Source: an uncultured Flavobacteriales bacterium
GTDB taxonomy: Bacteria > Bacteroidota > Bacteroidia > Flavobacteriales_D > Crocinitomicaceae
Length of the DNA stretch: 64,000 nt
Direction of reading: 5' to 3'
NCBI GenBank assembly: GCA_903860985.1
Contig: CAIOSO010000050.1
Span: forward strand, 1 to 64,000
Made by a program: the position numbers and the translations under genes. Below the pieces are notes generated by a model. It did no database searches and had not been told where the DNA came from. It saw nothing but the letters and a program-made list of their open reading frames with translations. Positions within the stretch are counted from its first letter, which is position 1; each line of letters opens with the position of its first letter. Shown piece after piece: positions 38,209 to 45,990 of the stretch.

Positions 38209-39322
38209 ATGCAATAACTCGAATGGACTCTTGGACTTTCTGCGTCTTTTCGCGGACTTCATCCATGTTTGAACCGGTGATGGTGACGTGTCCCATTTTG
38301 CGGAAGGACTTCGTGATTTCTTTTCCGTAAATGTGTGGGTAAACCCCGGGAATCGACAAGATGTCTTTCAATCCTTCATAGATTGCTGGACCCTCAAATC
38401 CTTTTTCCCCAACAAGGTTGATCATCGATCCGCATTGGATTAATGACGTATCGCCCAAGGGTAAATTGAGGAGGGCACGTAAATGCTGTGCAAATTGTGA
38501 CGTGTGACAAATTTCAATCGTGTGGTGTCCGCTGTTATGTGGACGTGGAGCGATTTCGTTCACCAATAAACTTCCGTCGTTCGTTAAAAAGAACTCCACA
38601 GCGAGCAATCCTACCATATCCAGTTTTTGGATGATGTCTTTTGCAATTTCATCTGCTTGTTGTTCAACGTTTGAATCGATGTCCGCGGGAGAGAACAAGA
38701 ATTCCACCAAATTCGCTTCTGGATTGAATTCACATTCCACACAGGGAAAAGTAGTCATTTCGCCGTTTTCATTGCGAGCCACAATTACGGAAAGTTCTTT
38801 TTGAAAAGGAATTTTGTTTTCAATGATGCTTGGTTCATCGAAAGATGTCAGTGCATCGGCTTCTGACTTCAGAATATTCACTCCTTTTCCATCGTAGCCG
38901 CCTGTACGCAATTTATGTACAATGGGAAAACTCGCTTTTGCTAATAAATCAACTCGATTTTCTATGAAGGCAAATGGAGCAGTAGGTATGTTTTGATCGA
39001 TATAAAATTGCTTTTGCAATCCTTTGTCGCGAATGATGCGCAAGACACGCGGTTGCGGAAATACCTTTACGCCTTCTTTTTCAAGGACCTCCAAAGCTTC
39101 AATGGAAACGTTTTCGATTTCAACGGTGATGAGGTCTTTGTCCTTCCCAAATGCGTAAACGGCATCGTAATCGGTAATGGAACCACAGGTAAAGGAATGA
39201 GCGAGGTGCGCACAAGGAGCAGCCGCGTCTCCGTCCATCATGTGCAGGTGAATATTCAGGTTCGTTGCCTCTTGAATAAGCATGCGTCCGAGTTGTCCAC
39301 CACCAAGAACTCCCACTTTCAT
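38207..39322 (-). CDS. purK: N5-carboxyaminoimidazole ribonucleotide synthase
   Basis: A 371-residue ATP-grasp enzyme converting AIR, bicarbonate and ATP to N5-CAIR in purine synthesis. KVGVLGGGQLGRMLI is the classical N-terminus. The ATP-grasp core shows FPIVHKLRTGGYDGKGV, FQKELSVIVARN, AVEFFLTNDGSLLVNEIAPRPHNSGHH and CHTSQFAQHLRALL. The frame continues upstream to 39391, but the TATCTTTG box at 39354-39361 predicts transcription starting near 39348, so the ATG at 39322 is chosen. An ATG at 39349 is possible only if leaderless. It diverges from hpt, another purine gene. purE is not in the window. Confidence 0.94.
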   Translation of the reverse strand: MKVGVLGGGQLGRMLIQEATNLNIHLHMMDGDAAAPCAHLAHSFTCGSITDYDAVYAFGKDKDLITVEIENVSIEALEVLEKEGVKVFPQPRVLRIIRDKGLQKQFYIDQNIPTAPFAFIENRVDLLAKASFPIVHKLRTGGYDGKGVNILKSEADALTSFDEPSIIENKIPFQKELSVIVARNENGEMTTFPCVECEFNPEANLVEFLFSPADIDSNVEQQADEIAKDIIQKLDMVGLLAVEFFLTNDGSLLVNEIAPRPHNSGHHTIEICHTSQFAQHLRALLNLPLGDTSLIQCGSMINLVGEKGFEGPAIYEGLKDILSIPGVYPHIYGKEITKSFRKMGHVTITGSNMDEVREKTQKVQESIRVIA

Positions 39323-39353
39323 TTTTTTACCATACCAAATTGCTTCCATGCAA

Positions 39354-39361
39354 CAAAGATA
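39354..39361 (-). promoter_or_regulatory. -7 box upstream of purK
   Basis: TATCTTTG on the minus strand, a full match, 31 bases before the chosen ATG at 39322 and four before the alternative at 39349. It is back to back with the hpt box. Confidence 0.5.
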
Positions 39362-39421
39362 CAGCAAGGAAATTAAACCAATGGAATTCAAAGAAAATTT
39401 TCAATTACGTCCGCAAAATCG

Positions 39422-39429
39422 TACCTTTG
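39422..39429 (+). promoter_or_regulatory. -7 box upstream of hpt
   Basis: TACCTTTG, a full match, seven bases before the hpt ATG. The leader would be only one or two bases. Confidence 0.45.
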
Positions 39430-39436
39430 CATCTAT

Positions 39437-39976
39437 ATGAAAGATGTGCGCACCATTCATGACAAACAATTTCAATCCTACATCAGTGCAGCGGAAATTC
39501 AATCTGCAGTCGAAAGATTAGCACAGGACTTGGAAAAGGACTATCAAGGAAAGAAGGTGATTTTCTTGTCCATTTTGAATGGTTCCTTCATGTTTACAGC
39601 GGATTTAATGAAGTGCATCTCTTCCAATGTGGAGGTTTCCTTCGTGAAAGTAAGTTCGTACCAAGGAACAACAACCTCTGGACGCGTAGATGAATTAATT
39701 GGATTGAATACGGATTTGAAAAATCGTTCAGTGATCATATTGGAAGACATCGTCGACACAGGAATTACGATCGATAAGGTCCTCACTTTATTGAAAACAC
39801 AGGATATGGAATCCATTGAAATATGTACCCTGTTGTTCAAACCGGAGGCATATTTAGGAAAAAACAGACCGAAATACATCGGGATGGAGATTCCAAATAA
39901 ATTTGTTGTAGGCTATGGTCTAGATTACAACGAATTAGGTAGAAATTTAAAAGAGATTTATCAATTAATAGACTGA
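39437..39976 (+). CDS. hpt: Hypoxanthine phosphoribosyltransferase
   Basis: A 179-residue type I phosphoribosyltransferase converting hypoxanthine (and often guanine) with PRPP to IMP or GMP. The PRPP motif is VIILEDIVDTGITID. FLSILNGSFMFTADLM and SSYQGTTTSGRV are typical of HPRT. It begins a plus-strand run, hpt-adk-obg-pap2-fluC, with gaps of three and nine bases and then overlaps, so it is the first gene of a likely operon. It diverges from purK; the 114-base gap carries a box in each direction. Confidence 0.95.
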   Translation: MKDVRTIHDKQFQSYISAAEIQSAVERLAQDLEKDYQGKKVIFLSILNGSFMFTADLMKCISSNVEVSFVKVSSYQGTTTSGRVDELIGLNTDLKNRSVIILEDIVDTGITIDKVLTLLKTQDMESIEICTLLFKPEAYLGKNRPKYIGMEIPNKFVVGYGLDYNELGRNLKEIYQLID

Positions 39977-39979
39977 CTT

Positions 39980-40552
39980 ATGTTAAACATTGTACTATTT
40001 GGACCTCCAGGAGCAGGGAAAGGAACGCAATCGGAACGTTTAATTGAAAAATATGGATTGGTTCACCTTTCGACAGGAGATATTTTCCGCGCGAACATTA
40101 AAGGAGAAACAGCACTTGGAACCTTAGCGAAAAGTTACATGGATCAAGGACAACTCGTTCCAGATTCTGTAACAATTGACATGTTGCGATCAGAAGTCGT
40201 TAAACATGAGTCACCGAGAGGCTTCATCTTTGATGGATTCCCTCGTACAAATACGCAAGCGGAAGCACTAGATGCTTTCTTGAATGAATTAGGTACTGGA
40301 ATCAGTCTGATGTTGGCCTTAGAAGTAGAAGAGAATGAGTTGAAAACGCGTTTATTGAAACGTGCAGAAGTGAGTGGACGTGCTGATGATGCGAATCCAG
40401 AGGTGATTGAAAAAAGAATCAATGTGTACAATCAAGAAACTGCACCGGTAAAATCGTACTATCAAGCTCAACACAAGTTTACATCCATCAATGGAATTGG
40501 AAGTATTGATGAAATTACTAACCGTTTGTTTCAAGAAATTGATGCAATTTAA
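39980..40552 (+). CDS. adk: Adenylate kinase
   Basis: A 190-residue adenylate kinase (ATP + AMP to 2 ADP), short-lid form without the zinc-binding LID insert. The P-loop is FGPPGAGKGTQ (residues 6-16). STGDIFRANI and FDGFPRTNTQAEAL are the AMP-binding motifs, and RAEVSGRADDANPEVIEKRI lies in the lid region. Length matches short bacterial Adk. It lies three bases after hpt and nine before obg. Confidence 0.96.
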   Translation: MLNIVLFGPPGAGKGTQSERLIEKYGLVHLSTGDIFRANIKGETALGTLAKSYMDQGQLVPDSVTIDMLRSEVVKHESPRGFIFDGFPRTNTQAEALDAFLNELGTGISLMLALEVEENELKTRLLKRAEVSGRADDANPEVIEKRINVYNQETAPVKSYYQAQHKFTSINGIGSIDEITNRLFQEIDAI

Positions 40553-40561
40553 AGCCTAAGA

Positions 40562-41563
40562 ATGGCATCTGACAATTTCGTTGATTACGTAAAAATCCAC
40601 TGTACCTCTGGTAACGGAGGTGGAGGTTCAACTCACTTTCGCCGTGAAAAATACATCCCAAAAGGTGGTCCTGATGGGGGAGATGGTGGACGTGGTGGAC
40701 ACATCTACTTGCGTGGAAATAAACAATTGTGGACTTTACTTCACTTGAAATTTCATAAACATGTCAAAGCTGGACATGGTACGCACGGTGCGGGAAATAT
40801 GAAAACAGGTTCTCAAGGCGAAGATAAATACATCGATGTTCCACTTGGTACCTTGGCTAAGGACGGTGAGACTGGAGAGGTCTTATTTGAAATTACACAA
40901 GACGGCGAACAAGTGATCATACAACCTGGTGGAAAAGGGGGGATGGGAAATGATAACTTTAAATCTCCAACGAATCAAACACCACGCTATGCGCAGCCAG
41001 GCGAACCTGGAAAAGAAGGTTGGAAGATTTTGGAAATGAAACTCTTGGCAGATGTCGGACTGGTTGGATTCCCAAATGCTGGAAAAAGCACCTTACTTTC
41101 TGTGGTTACAGAAGCGAAACCAGAGATTGGGGATTATGCGTTTACGACCTTGCGTCCAAACTTAGGAATCGTTTCTTACCGTGATCACCGTTCATTTGTC
41201 ATGGCAGATATTCCGGGAATCATCGAAGGTGCACATACAGGAAAAGGCCTTGGACTTCGTTTTTTACGTCACATCGAACGAAATTCCTTATTGCTATTCA
41301 TGATTCCAGTAGATAGTGATGACATTAAAAAAGAATACAATGTCTTGTTGAACGAGTTGAAACAATATAATCCTGAGTTATTACATAAAGAGCGTTTGTT
41401 AGCTATTACGAAAAGCGATATGTTGGATGATGAATTAATTGGACAAATGAAAAAGGATATTCCGAATATTCCGCACGTATTCATTTCTTCTGTTGCTCAA
41501 AAGGGAATCGTTGAATTGAAAGATTTGATTTGGAAGCACTTAACAAATGATCTCCCAGCTTAA
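40562..41563 (+). CDS. obgE: GTPase Obg/CgtA
   Basis: A 333-residue Obg GTPase involved in 50S ribosome assembly and stress control. The N-terminal glycine-rich Obg fold (residues 1-157) starts with [17 protein letters not shown] and contains [10 protein letters not shown]. The G domain shows the P-loop [11 protein letters not shown] (about 166-176), the switch region [21 protein letters not shown] and the guanine-specificity TKSD. There is no C-terminal OCT extension. Its last 17 bases overlap the PAP2 gene. Confidence 0.95.
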   Translation: MASDNFVDYVKIHCTSGNGGGGSTHFRREKYIPKGGPDGGDGGRGGHIYLRGNKQLWTLLHLKFHKHVKAGHGTHGAGNMKTGSQGEDKYIDVPLGTLAKDGETGEVLFEITQDGEQVIIQPGGKGGMGNDNFKSPTNQTPRYAQPGEPGKEGWKILEMKLLADVGLVGFPNAGKSTLLSVVTEAKPEIGDYAFTTLRPNLGIVSYRDHRSFVMADIPGIIEGAHTGKGLGLRFLRHIERNSLLLFMIPVDSDDIKKEYNVLLNELKQYNPELLHKERLLAITKSDMLDDELIGQMKKDIPNIPHVFISSVAQKGIVELKDLIWKHLTNDLPA

Positions 41564-42134
41564 TTCGTGGGATGAACAACTGGTGTTGTGGGTAAATGCT
41601 CAGCACAATGGATTCCTTGATCAACTCATGTGGGTACTTTCTTCCAAATGGTTGATTTTACCGATTTTACTTGGACTCATTTTCCTCTTTCGTACACAGC
41701 AAAAATCGTGGAAGCAAATTGGCATATTTCTGCTTTTCGGAACCTTCATGATCATTTTGTGCGATGTTATTTCAACGCAACTTTTCAAAGAAGTGTTCCA
41801 CCGTTTTCGTCCTTCACACAATGTTCGAATCGCGGAGCAACTTCATTATCATTTATTTTCGGATGGATCTCCCTATCTCGGTGGGAAATACGGCTTCGTT
41901 TCTTCTCACGCTGCAAATTTTGCTGGATTCGCCGTTTTCTTTTGGCCCTTCTACGTAAAATCGTGGATGAAGTGGGCACTTGTTTCGCTCGTTGTATTGG
42001 TGATGTACAGCCGCATGTATTTGGGCGTGCATTACTTCACGGATGTGATTGTCGGAGCGCTTCTCGGAATGCTCATCGCGTATGGAATACGTCGCTTTAT
42101 TTTGTCACGTTTTGTTAAAATCAACAAAGGATGA
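41547..42134 (+). CDS. PAP2-family phosphatase
   Basis: A 195-residue membrane phosphatase with about six helices. The three PAP2 motifs are present: a [11 protein letters not shown] block, [13 protein letters not shown] (catalytic His) and [16 protein letters not shown] (nucleophilic His, Asp). These enzymes dephosphorylate lipid pyrophosphates such as undecaprenyl diphosphate, or phosphatidyl glycerophosphate, on the outer face of the inner membrane. Which substrate applies here cannot be told. It overlaps obg by 17 bases and fluC by four (ATGA), so it is translationally coupled to both. Confidence 0.9.
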   Translation: MISQLNSWDEQLVLWVNAQHNGFLDQLMWVLSSKWLILPILLGLIFLFRTQQKSWKQIGIFLLFGTFMIILCDVISTQLFKEVFHRFRPSHNVRIAEQLHYHLFSDGSPYLGGKYGFVSSHAANFAGFAVFFWPFYVKSWMKWALVSLVVLVMYSRMYLGVHYFTDVIVGALLGMLIAYGIRRFILSRFVKINKG

Positions 42135-42487
42135 ATTGGATATTCGTTTTTATTGGCGGTGGACTCGGGAGCTTGGCGCGCTTTGGCATGAGCAAAGCTT
42201 TACCATACAAACAAGGATTCCCATGGGCAACGTTCTGGAGTAATTTATTGGCGTGTATTGTTTTTGCCTTGGTGCTGTACTTCAGTTCGAAAATCGCCAA
42301 AACAGATTGGCTTCATCCCTTATTACTTGCTGGATTCTGTGGTGGCTTCAGTACATTTAGCACCTTTTCTTACGAGAATTTTCTCTTACTTTCCAACGGA
42401 CAATACAGCATCTTTGCACTCAATGTGCTTGTGTCAATAGTAGCTGGAATCGCTGTTTTTGCTTTGGTGTTGCGTTTAAATCCGTAA
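42131..42487 (+). CDS. crcB: Fluoride ion channel FluC
   Basis: A 118-residue membrane protein with four helices. FIGGGLGSLARFGM at the N-terminus and GFCGGFSTFSTFSYE (about residues 69-83) are the Fluc/CrcB signatures; the latter lines the fluoride pore with phenylalanines and threonines. It exports fluoride as an antiparallel dimer. No fluoride riboswitch is seen, which is expected for a gene inside an operon. It overlaps the PAP2 gene by four bases and the SDR gene tail to tail by 12. Confidence 0.93.
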   Translation: MNWIFVFIGGGLGSLARFGMSKALPYKQGFPWATFWSNLLACIVFALVLYFSSKIAKTDWLHPLLLAGFCGGFSTFSTFSYENFLLLSNGQYSIFALNVLVSIVAGIAVFALVLRLNP

Positions 42488-43180
42488 AGTCGATAAGCCA
42501 CCGTCGATGCCAATGATTTGACCGGTAACCCAAGAAGCTTTTTCGGAGAGTAAAAATGCGGCGTAATCTGCCATGTCAGCAACTGTTCCCACACGTTTCA
42601 TGGGATGACGCAATCCATTCGCTTCTTTCTTCTGATCGGAATTCAAGAGGTTTTGTGCCAATGGTGTATCCGTAAGTGATGGCGCAATGCAATTCACGCG
42701 AATGCTCGGTGCTAATTCTGCTGCTAGGGATTTGGTGAGTCCTTCCAAGGCTGCTTTTGAAACGGAAACCTGTGTGTGGAAATTCAATCCTTGACTCGCT
42801 GCAATCGAACTAAACAATAAAATGGATGGTGTCACACCAGCTTTTAGTCTTGCCACGTTCCCTTGAATGCATTTGATGGCACCCAACACTTGTAAGTCAA
42901 AATCGTCTTTGAATTGTGCTGGAGAAATGCGAGCGAATGGCTTCAGTGAAATGGCGCCGGGACAATAAACGATTCCGTCTAAACGTTCGGGTAGGAAGGC
43001 AAAGTCCAAGGACTCTGAACGGACATCCAATTGCTGGTAATGGATTCCAGAAGGAAGACCCGCATGTTCTTTCGTGAAGTAGGTTCCAAACACTTGGTGT
43101 CCTTCGGCGTGCAATGTTCGAGCTAGTTCCAGTCCGATTCCGGACGATGCACCAACAATGAAATAATTTTTTGTTTCCAT
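42476..43180 (-). CDS. Atypical short-chain dehydrogenase lacking the catalytic tyrosine
   Basis: A 234-residue SDR protein. The nucleotide motif is FIVGASSGIGLELA (about 8-21). The usual S-Y-K triad is incomplete: the serine is present (FSSIAASQG, S124/S125) and the lysine is K142, but the YxxxK tyrosine is replaced by V138 in HTQVSVSK. The rest (SLAAELAPSIRVNCIAPSLTDTPLAQ, ASWVTGQIIGIDGG) is well conserved, so this is not decay. I recall Bacteroidota relatives with the same HTxV pattern. It may use another residue or be a non-catalytic NAD(P)-binding protein. Its substrate is unknown. It converges with fluC. Confidence 0.88.
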   Translation of the reverse strand: METKNYFIVGASSGIGLELARTLHAEGHQVFGTYFTKEHAGLPSGIHYQQLDVRSESLDFAFLPERLDGIVYCPGAISLKPFARISPAQFKDDFDLQVLGAIKCIQGNVARLKAGVTPSILLFSSIAASQGLNFHTQVSVSKAALEGLTKSLAAELAPSIRVNCIAPSLTDTPLAQNLLNSDQKKEANGLRHPMKRVGTVADMADYAAFLLSEKASWVTGQIIGIDGGLSTLRI

Positions 43181-43299
43181 GAAAGTGTAACAAGTTTCAA
43201 AAGAAATGGTTCTTTTTTACCATGATTTAAATTGGATAATGATCAAAATCTAGGGGCTTGACATCATTTTGTATCCATTCACAGTTGTTTTTATCTCCA

Positions 43300-43625
43300 A
43301 CTTTTTGTCCGATTGTCGGACTTGATCCAAAAAGTTCACAAAAAGATCAATCCCGAAATATCGGGATTCGAATTCTATGTCGGGCCCAATTCTATTTTGA
43401 ATTTCTTTCTTCGAAGTGATAACAACAAACATCCACAAGATCGCTTTCTCGCGCATGAAAAGATGCAACGCAAACCCTCACGACGAAGTTGCGTTAAAAT
43501 TTCTGGCTGTCTGAGCCGAGGAACGAGAGCGAGTTTCAGAAATTTTAGCAACAAGGAAGATGAGGGTCGTTTCATCTTTTAAGCGCTAGACCTTTTTGTT
43601 ACTTTTTGGGGCAATGCCAAAAAGT
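43300..43625. repeat. Non-coding palindromic element with inverted terminal hairpins
   Basis: This occupies most of the 527-base gap between the SDR and SIMPL genes. Each end is a hairpin: ACTTTTTG...CAAAAAGT at 43300-43335 and ACTTTTTGG/CCAAAAAGT at 43601-43625. The inner arms (43327-43348 and 43589-43609) match each other as a 21-22 base inverted repeat. Inside are a perfect 8-bp hairpin AATCCCGA-AATA-TCGGGATT (43349-43368) and a long stem from 43458 to 43580, built from the nested pairs AAAAGATG/CATCTTTT, ACCCTCA/TGAGGGT and AAAATTTCTG/CAGAAATTTT. An 89-codon open frame crosses it but has no codon logic. It looks like a MITE- or REP-type repeat, or a structured RNA. Confidence 0.7.
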
Positions 43626-43660
43626 AAAACAATAAAAAAAATTTCCCATACTATAACATT

Positions 43661-43691
43661 TTGACATGGTACATTAATTTAGCTACATTTA
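43661..43691 (+). promoter_or_regulatory. Promoter of the SIMPL gene
   Basis: TTG (43661-43663), 20 bases, TACATTTA (43684-43691), one mismatch in the -7 box, ending 16 bases before the ATG at 43708. Confidence 0.5.
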
Positions 43692-43707
43692 TCAAAAATT
43701 AAACGAC

Positions 43708-44448
43708 ATGAACTTCTTTAAAAAACACGCAGCAACCATCATGATCACTTTTGCGGTGATCGTAACCGGATACATTTTAGGACATTCCTACCTATCCAAA
43801 GGGAAACCAGATCCTGTGATTAGCGTGACCGGTTTAGGGGAGCAGTCATTTGACTCGGATTTAATCGTTTGGCGTGCGAATTTTTCCCGCAACAACATGG
43901 AATTGAAACAAGCGTATGCGGATTTGAATAATGACGTGAAACGCGTGAAGTCTTACTTGATGTCCAAAGGAATCTCGGAAGATGAAATCGTCTTCGAAGC
44001 AGCCGATATCCAAAAGATGTTCCACACGGAATACGACGGCGATGGAAATGAAACTGGTTCGTACTTTACAGGTTATAATTTGACACAAAGTTTAAAAGTC
44101 CGTTCCAAAAAAGTAGATACTGTGGAGAAAACTTCACGTGAAGTATCGCAGTTAATCGATGCGGGAATTGAGTTGAATTCCAATGCACCAGAATATTACT
44201 ACACGAAGTTGGCAGAGTTGAAAATCAAAATGATTGAAGAAGCAACGAAGGATGCGTACAACCGTGCGCAAAAAATCGCAGAAAACGCAGGTGGTAACCT
44301 TGGTGGACTAAAAACAGCAGACATGGGTGTGTTCCAAATCACGGCAGAAAATTCTTCCGAGGATTACTCGTGGGGTGGAAGTTTTAATACCTCCTCGCGC
44401 CGCAAAACAGCGAACATCACGATGCGTTTAGAGTATAAAATCGACTAA
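43708..44448 (+). CDS. SIMPL (DUF541) domain protein
   Basis: A 246-residue envelope protein with one N-terminal hydrophobic segment (residues 9-27), either an anchor or a signal. The SIMPL domain fills the rest: ISVTGLGEQSFDSDLIVWRA, repeated VKSYLMSKGIS and KIAENAGGNLGGLKTADMGVFQI. The family includes E. coli YggE (oxidative-stress linked) and mouse SIMPL; its biochemical role is not settled. The C-terminal RKTANITMRLEYKID is a typical end. A good promoter lies just upstream. It ends in a four-base overlap with the ACMSD gene on the other strand. Confidence 0.88.
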   Translation: MNFFKKHAATIMITFAVIVTGYILGHSYLSKGKPDPVISVTGLGEQSFDSDLIVWRANFSRNNMELKQAYADLNNDVKRVKSYLMSKGISEDEIVFEAADIQKMFHTEYDGDGNETGSYFTGYNLTQSLKVRSKKVDTVEKTSREVSQLIDAGIELNSNAPEYYYTKLAELKIKMIEEATKDAYNRAQKIAENAGGNLGGLKTADMGVFQITAENSSEDYSWGGSFNTSSRRKTANITMRLEYKID

Positions 44449-45452
44449 AGAAACAGTGATTTATCTAAATTCAACCATTCCAAGGTGGAATTGGAAAAGA
44501 TGTTTTCTTTGTCCTGCATGGATAAATCACTTTCTTCGATGAATTTTCCAATTTCCAAATCTCCCAGAGGGAACGGATAATCAGAACCTAAACAGACGCG
44601 CATTGATCCTTGCATCTTCAGAATGTACTTCAAGGCATCGATGTCGTGTGTGATGCAATCCACCCAGAACTTCCCAACGTAATCACGTGGATTCACTTCA
44701 TTGTCAATCGCCACTAAATCGGGACGACAATTGAATCCATGTTCGATGCGGCCTAAAGTGGGAAGAAAAGACCCACCGGCATGCGAAAAGCACACGCGTA
44801 GGTTTGGCAAGCGTTCCAGTACACCACCGAAAATCATCGAACAAGCTGCGCGAGACGTTTCTGCAGGCATTCCCACTAACCAAGGTAACCAATACTTTTT
44901 CATACTGTCAAATCCCATCATTTGCCATGGATGAATCATCACCGCCATTCCGAGACGTTCACACGCTTCGAAAATCGGGAAGAAGCGTTCTTCACTTAAA
45001 TTCTCGTCGTTGATGTTTGATCCAATCTGAATACCGACGTGTCCAATGGCTTTGGCGCGTTCCAATTCTTTTATCGCTAATTCGGTGTCCTGCATCGGGA
45101 TGGTTGCTAGTCCAATGTAGTTTTTCGGATATTTCGCCACCAATTCGGCAATGTGGTCATTCAAATACTCGGACAATTCCAATCCGTGTTTCGGTTCTGC
45201 CCAATAGGAGAAAAGCACCGGAATCGTACAAACAACTTGTGTTTGCGTTTGAAATTGCTCGTATTCACCCAAACGTAAGTCTTCGTCCCAGCAATTTTCT
45301 TTGATACGTCTAAAAAACTGTCCACCTTGCATCATATCTGCACTTCGGTCCTCATTGTGATTCAAGTAAATGAATTTCCCGTAGCCAAATTTCTCCGTCC
45401 AATTCGGTAAATTCTTCGGAATGATGTGAGAGTGCATGTCGATTTTCAGCAT
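44445..45452 (-). CDS. 2-amino-3-carboxymuconate-6-semialdehyde decarboxylase
   Basis: A 335-residue amidohydrolase-fold decarboxylase (ACMSD) of the kynurenine pathway of tryptophan breakdown. It turns ACMS into 2-aminomuconate semialdehyde and so diverts carbon from quinolinate. The metal ligands are visible: H7 and H9 in DMHSHIIPK, a histidine in IHPWQM, one in FSHAGGSF, and D in LGSDYPFPLG. FFRRIKENCWD and KYWLPWLVGMPAETSRAACSMI closely follow characterised ACMSDs. No other kynurenine genes are adjacent. A TATCTTCG near-match box sits 17 bases upstream. Confidence in the family is high; a related muconate decarboxylase remains possible. Confidence 0.88.
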   Translation of the reverse strand: MLKIDMHSHIIPKNLPNWTEKFGYGKFIYLNHNEDRSADMMQGGQFFRRIKENCWDEDLRLGEYEQFQTQTQVVCTIPVLFSYWAEPKHGLELSEYLNDHIAELVAKYPKNYIGLATIPMQDTELAIKELERAKAIGHVGIQIGSNINDENLSEERFFPIFEACERLGMAVMIHPWQMMGFDSMKKYWLPWLVGMPAETSRAACSMIFGGVLERLPNLRVCFSHAGGSFLPTLGRIEHGFNCRPDLVAIDNEVNPRDYVGKFWVDCITHDIDALKYILKMQGSMRVCLGSDYPFPLGDLEIGKFIEESDLSMQDKENIFSNSTLEWLNLDKSLFL

Positions 45453-45495
45453 AGGTCAGATTTTGGTAGCGAAGATAAGGAAAATGTGATTAGGA

Positions 45496-45990
45496 CTAAA
45501 GAGCTGTTTCAACTTTCAACTCCATCACATAATCATCCATGAAAAAGCCATGTCCGATGTCGAATTTCTCTTCTTTTCGGATGCTGAATCCCAGTTTGTC
45601 GTAAAAGAACTTCGCTTTATTGGCGCGATTCACTTGAAGGAAAATATAGGCACACTGTTTTGCTTTTGCGCGTTCGATGGCTTTGTCCATGAGCTTTTTT
45701 CCTGCACCAAGTCCTTGGGCAGTTGGCAGGACGTACACTTTGTTGACTTTTAATTCGTCGCCTGTTTGTTCAATCGCCAGAAAACCAATATCCATGGAAT
45801 CATTTTGTAGAAGGTAAAATTCGTGTCCGGCTTGTTGTTGTCCTACGAGTGTTTCCGTGGAGTACATCCAATTCAACATGAAGTCCATTTGTTCTTTCGT
45901 GATGATGTCAGCGTAGGTATGCGGCCAGATTTCACGTGCCAAGGATTCAAGAATCGGTAATTCGAGTGCGGTTGCGAGACGAATGTCCAT
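45496..45990 (-). CDS. GNAT acetyltransferase
   Basis: A 164-residue GNAT protein. The acetyl-CoA motif appears as VLPTAQGLGAGKKLMDKAIERAK (about 92-114). Its end, FLQVNRANKAKFFYDKLGFSIRKEE, is the typical beta-bulge and final helix. The substrate is unknown. It starts immediately after the subtilase stop (no gap), so it is the second gene of a two-gene transcript, an odd pairing with an exported protease. Confidence 0.88.
   Translation of the reverse strand: MDIRLATALELPILESLAREIWPHTYADIITKEQMDFMLNWMYSTETLVGQQQAGHEFYLLQNDSMDIGFLAIEQTGDELKVNKVYVLPTAQGLGAGKKLMDKAIERAKAKQCAYIFLQVNRANKAKFFYDKLGFSIRKEEKFDIGHGFFMDDYVMELKVETAL

Noticed and set aside
41630-42118. 162-codon frame on the plus strand inside the PAP2 gene
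   Set aside because: It is a shifted frame of a gene with all three PAP2 motifs; its composition is rich in Cys, His and Phe with no motif.
43313-43582. 89-codon open frame on the plus strand in the 43 kb gap
   Set aside because: It runs through nested palindromes, has no recognisable motif or promoter, and the structure is better explained as a non-coding repeat element.
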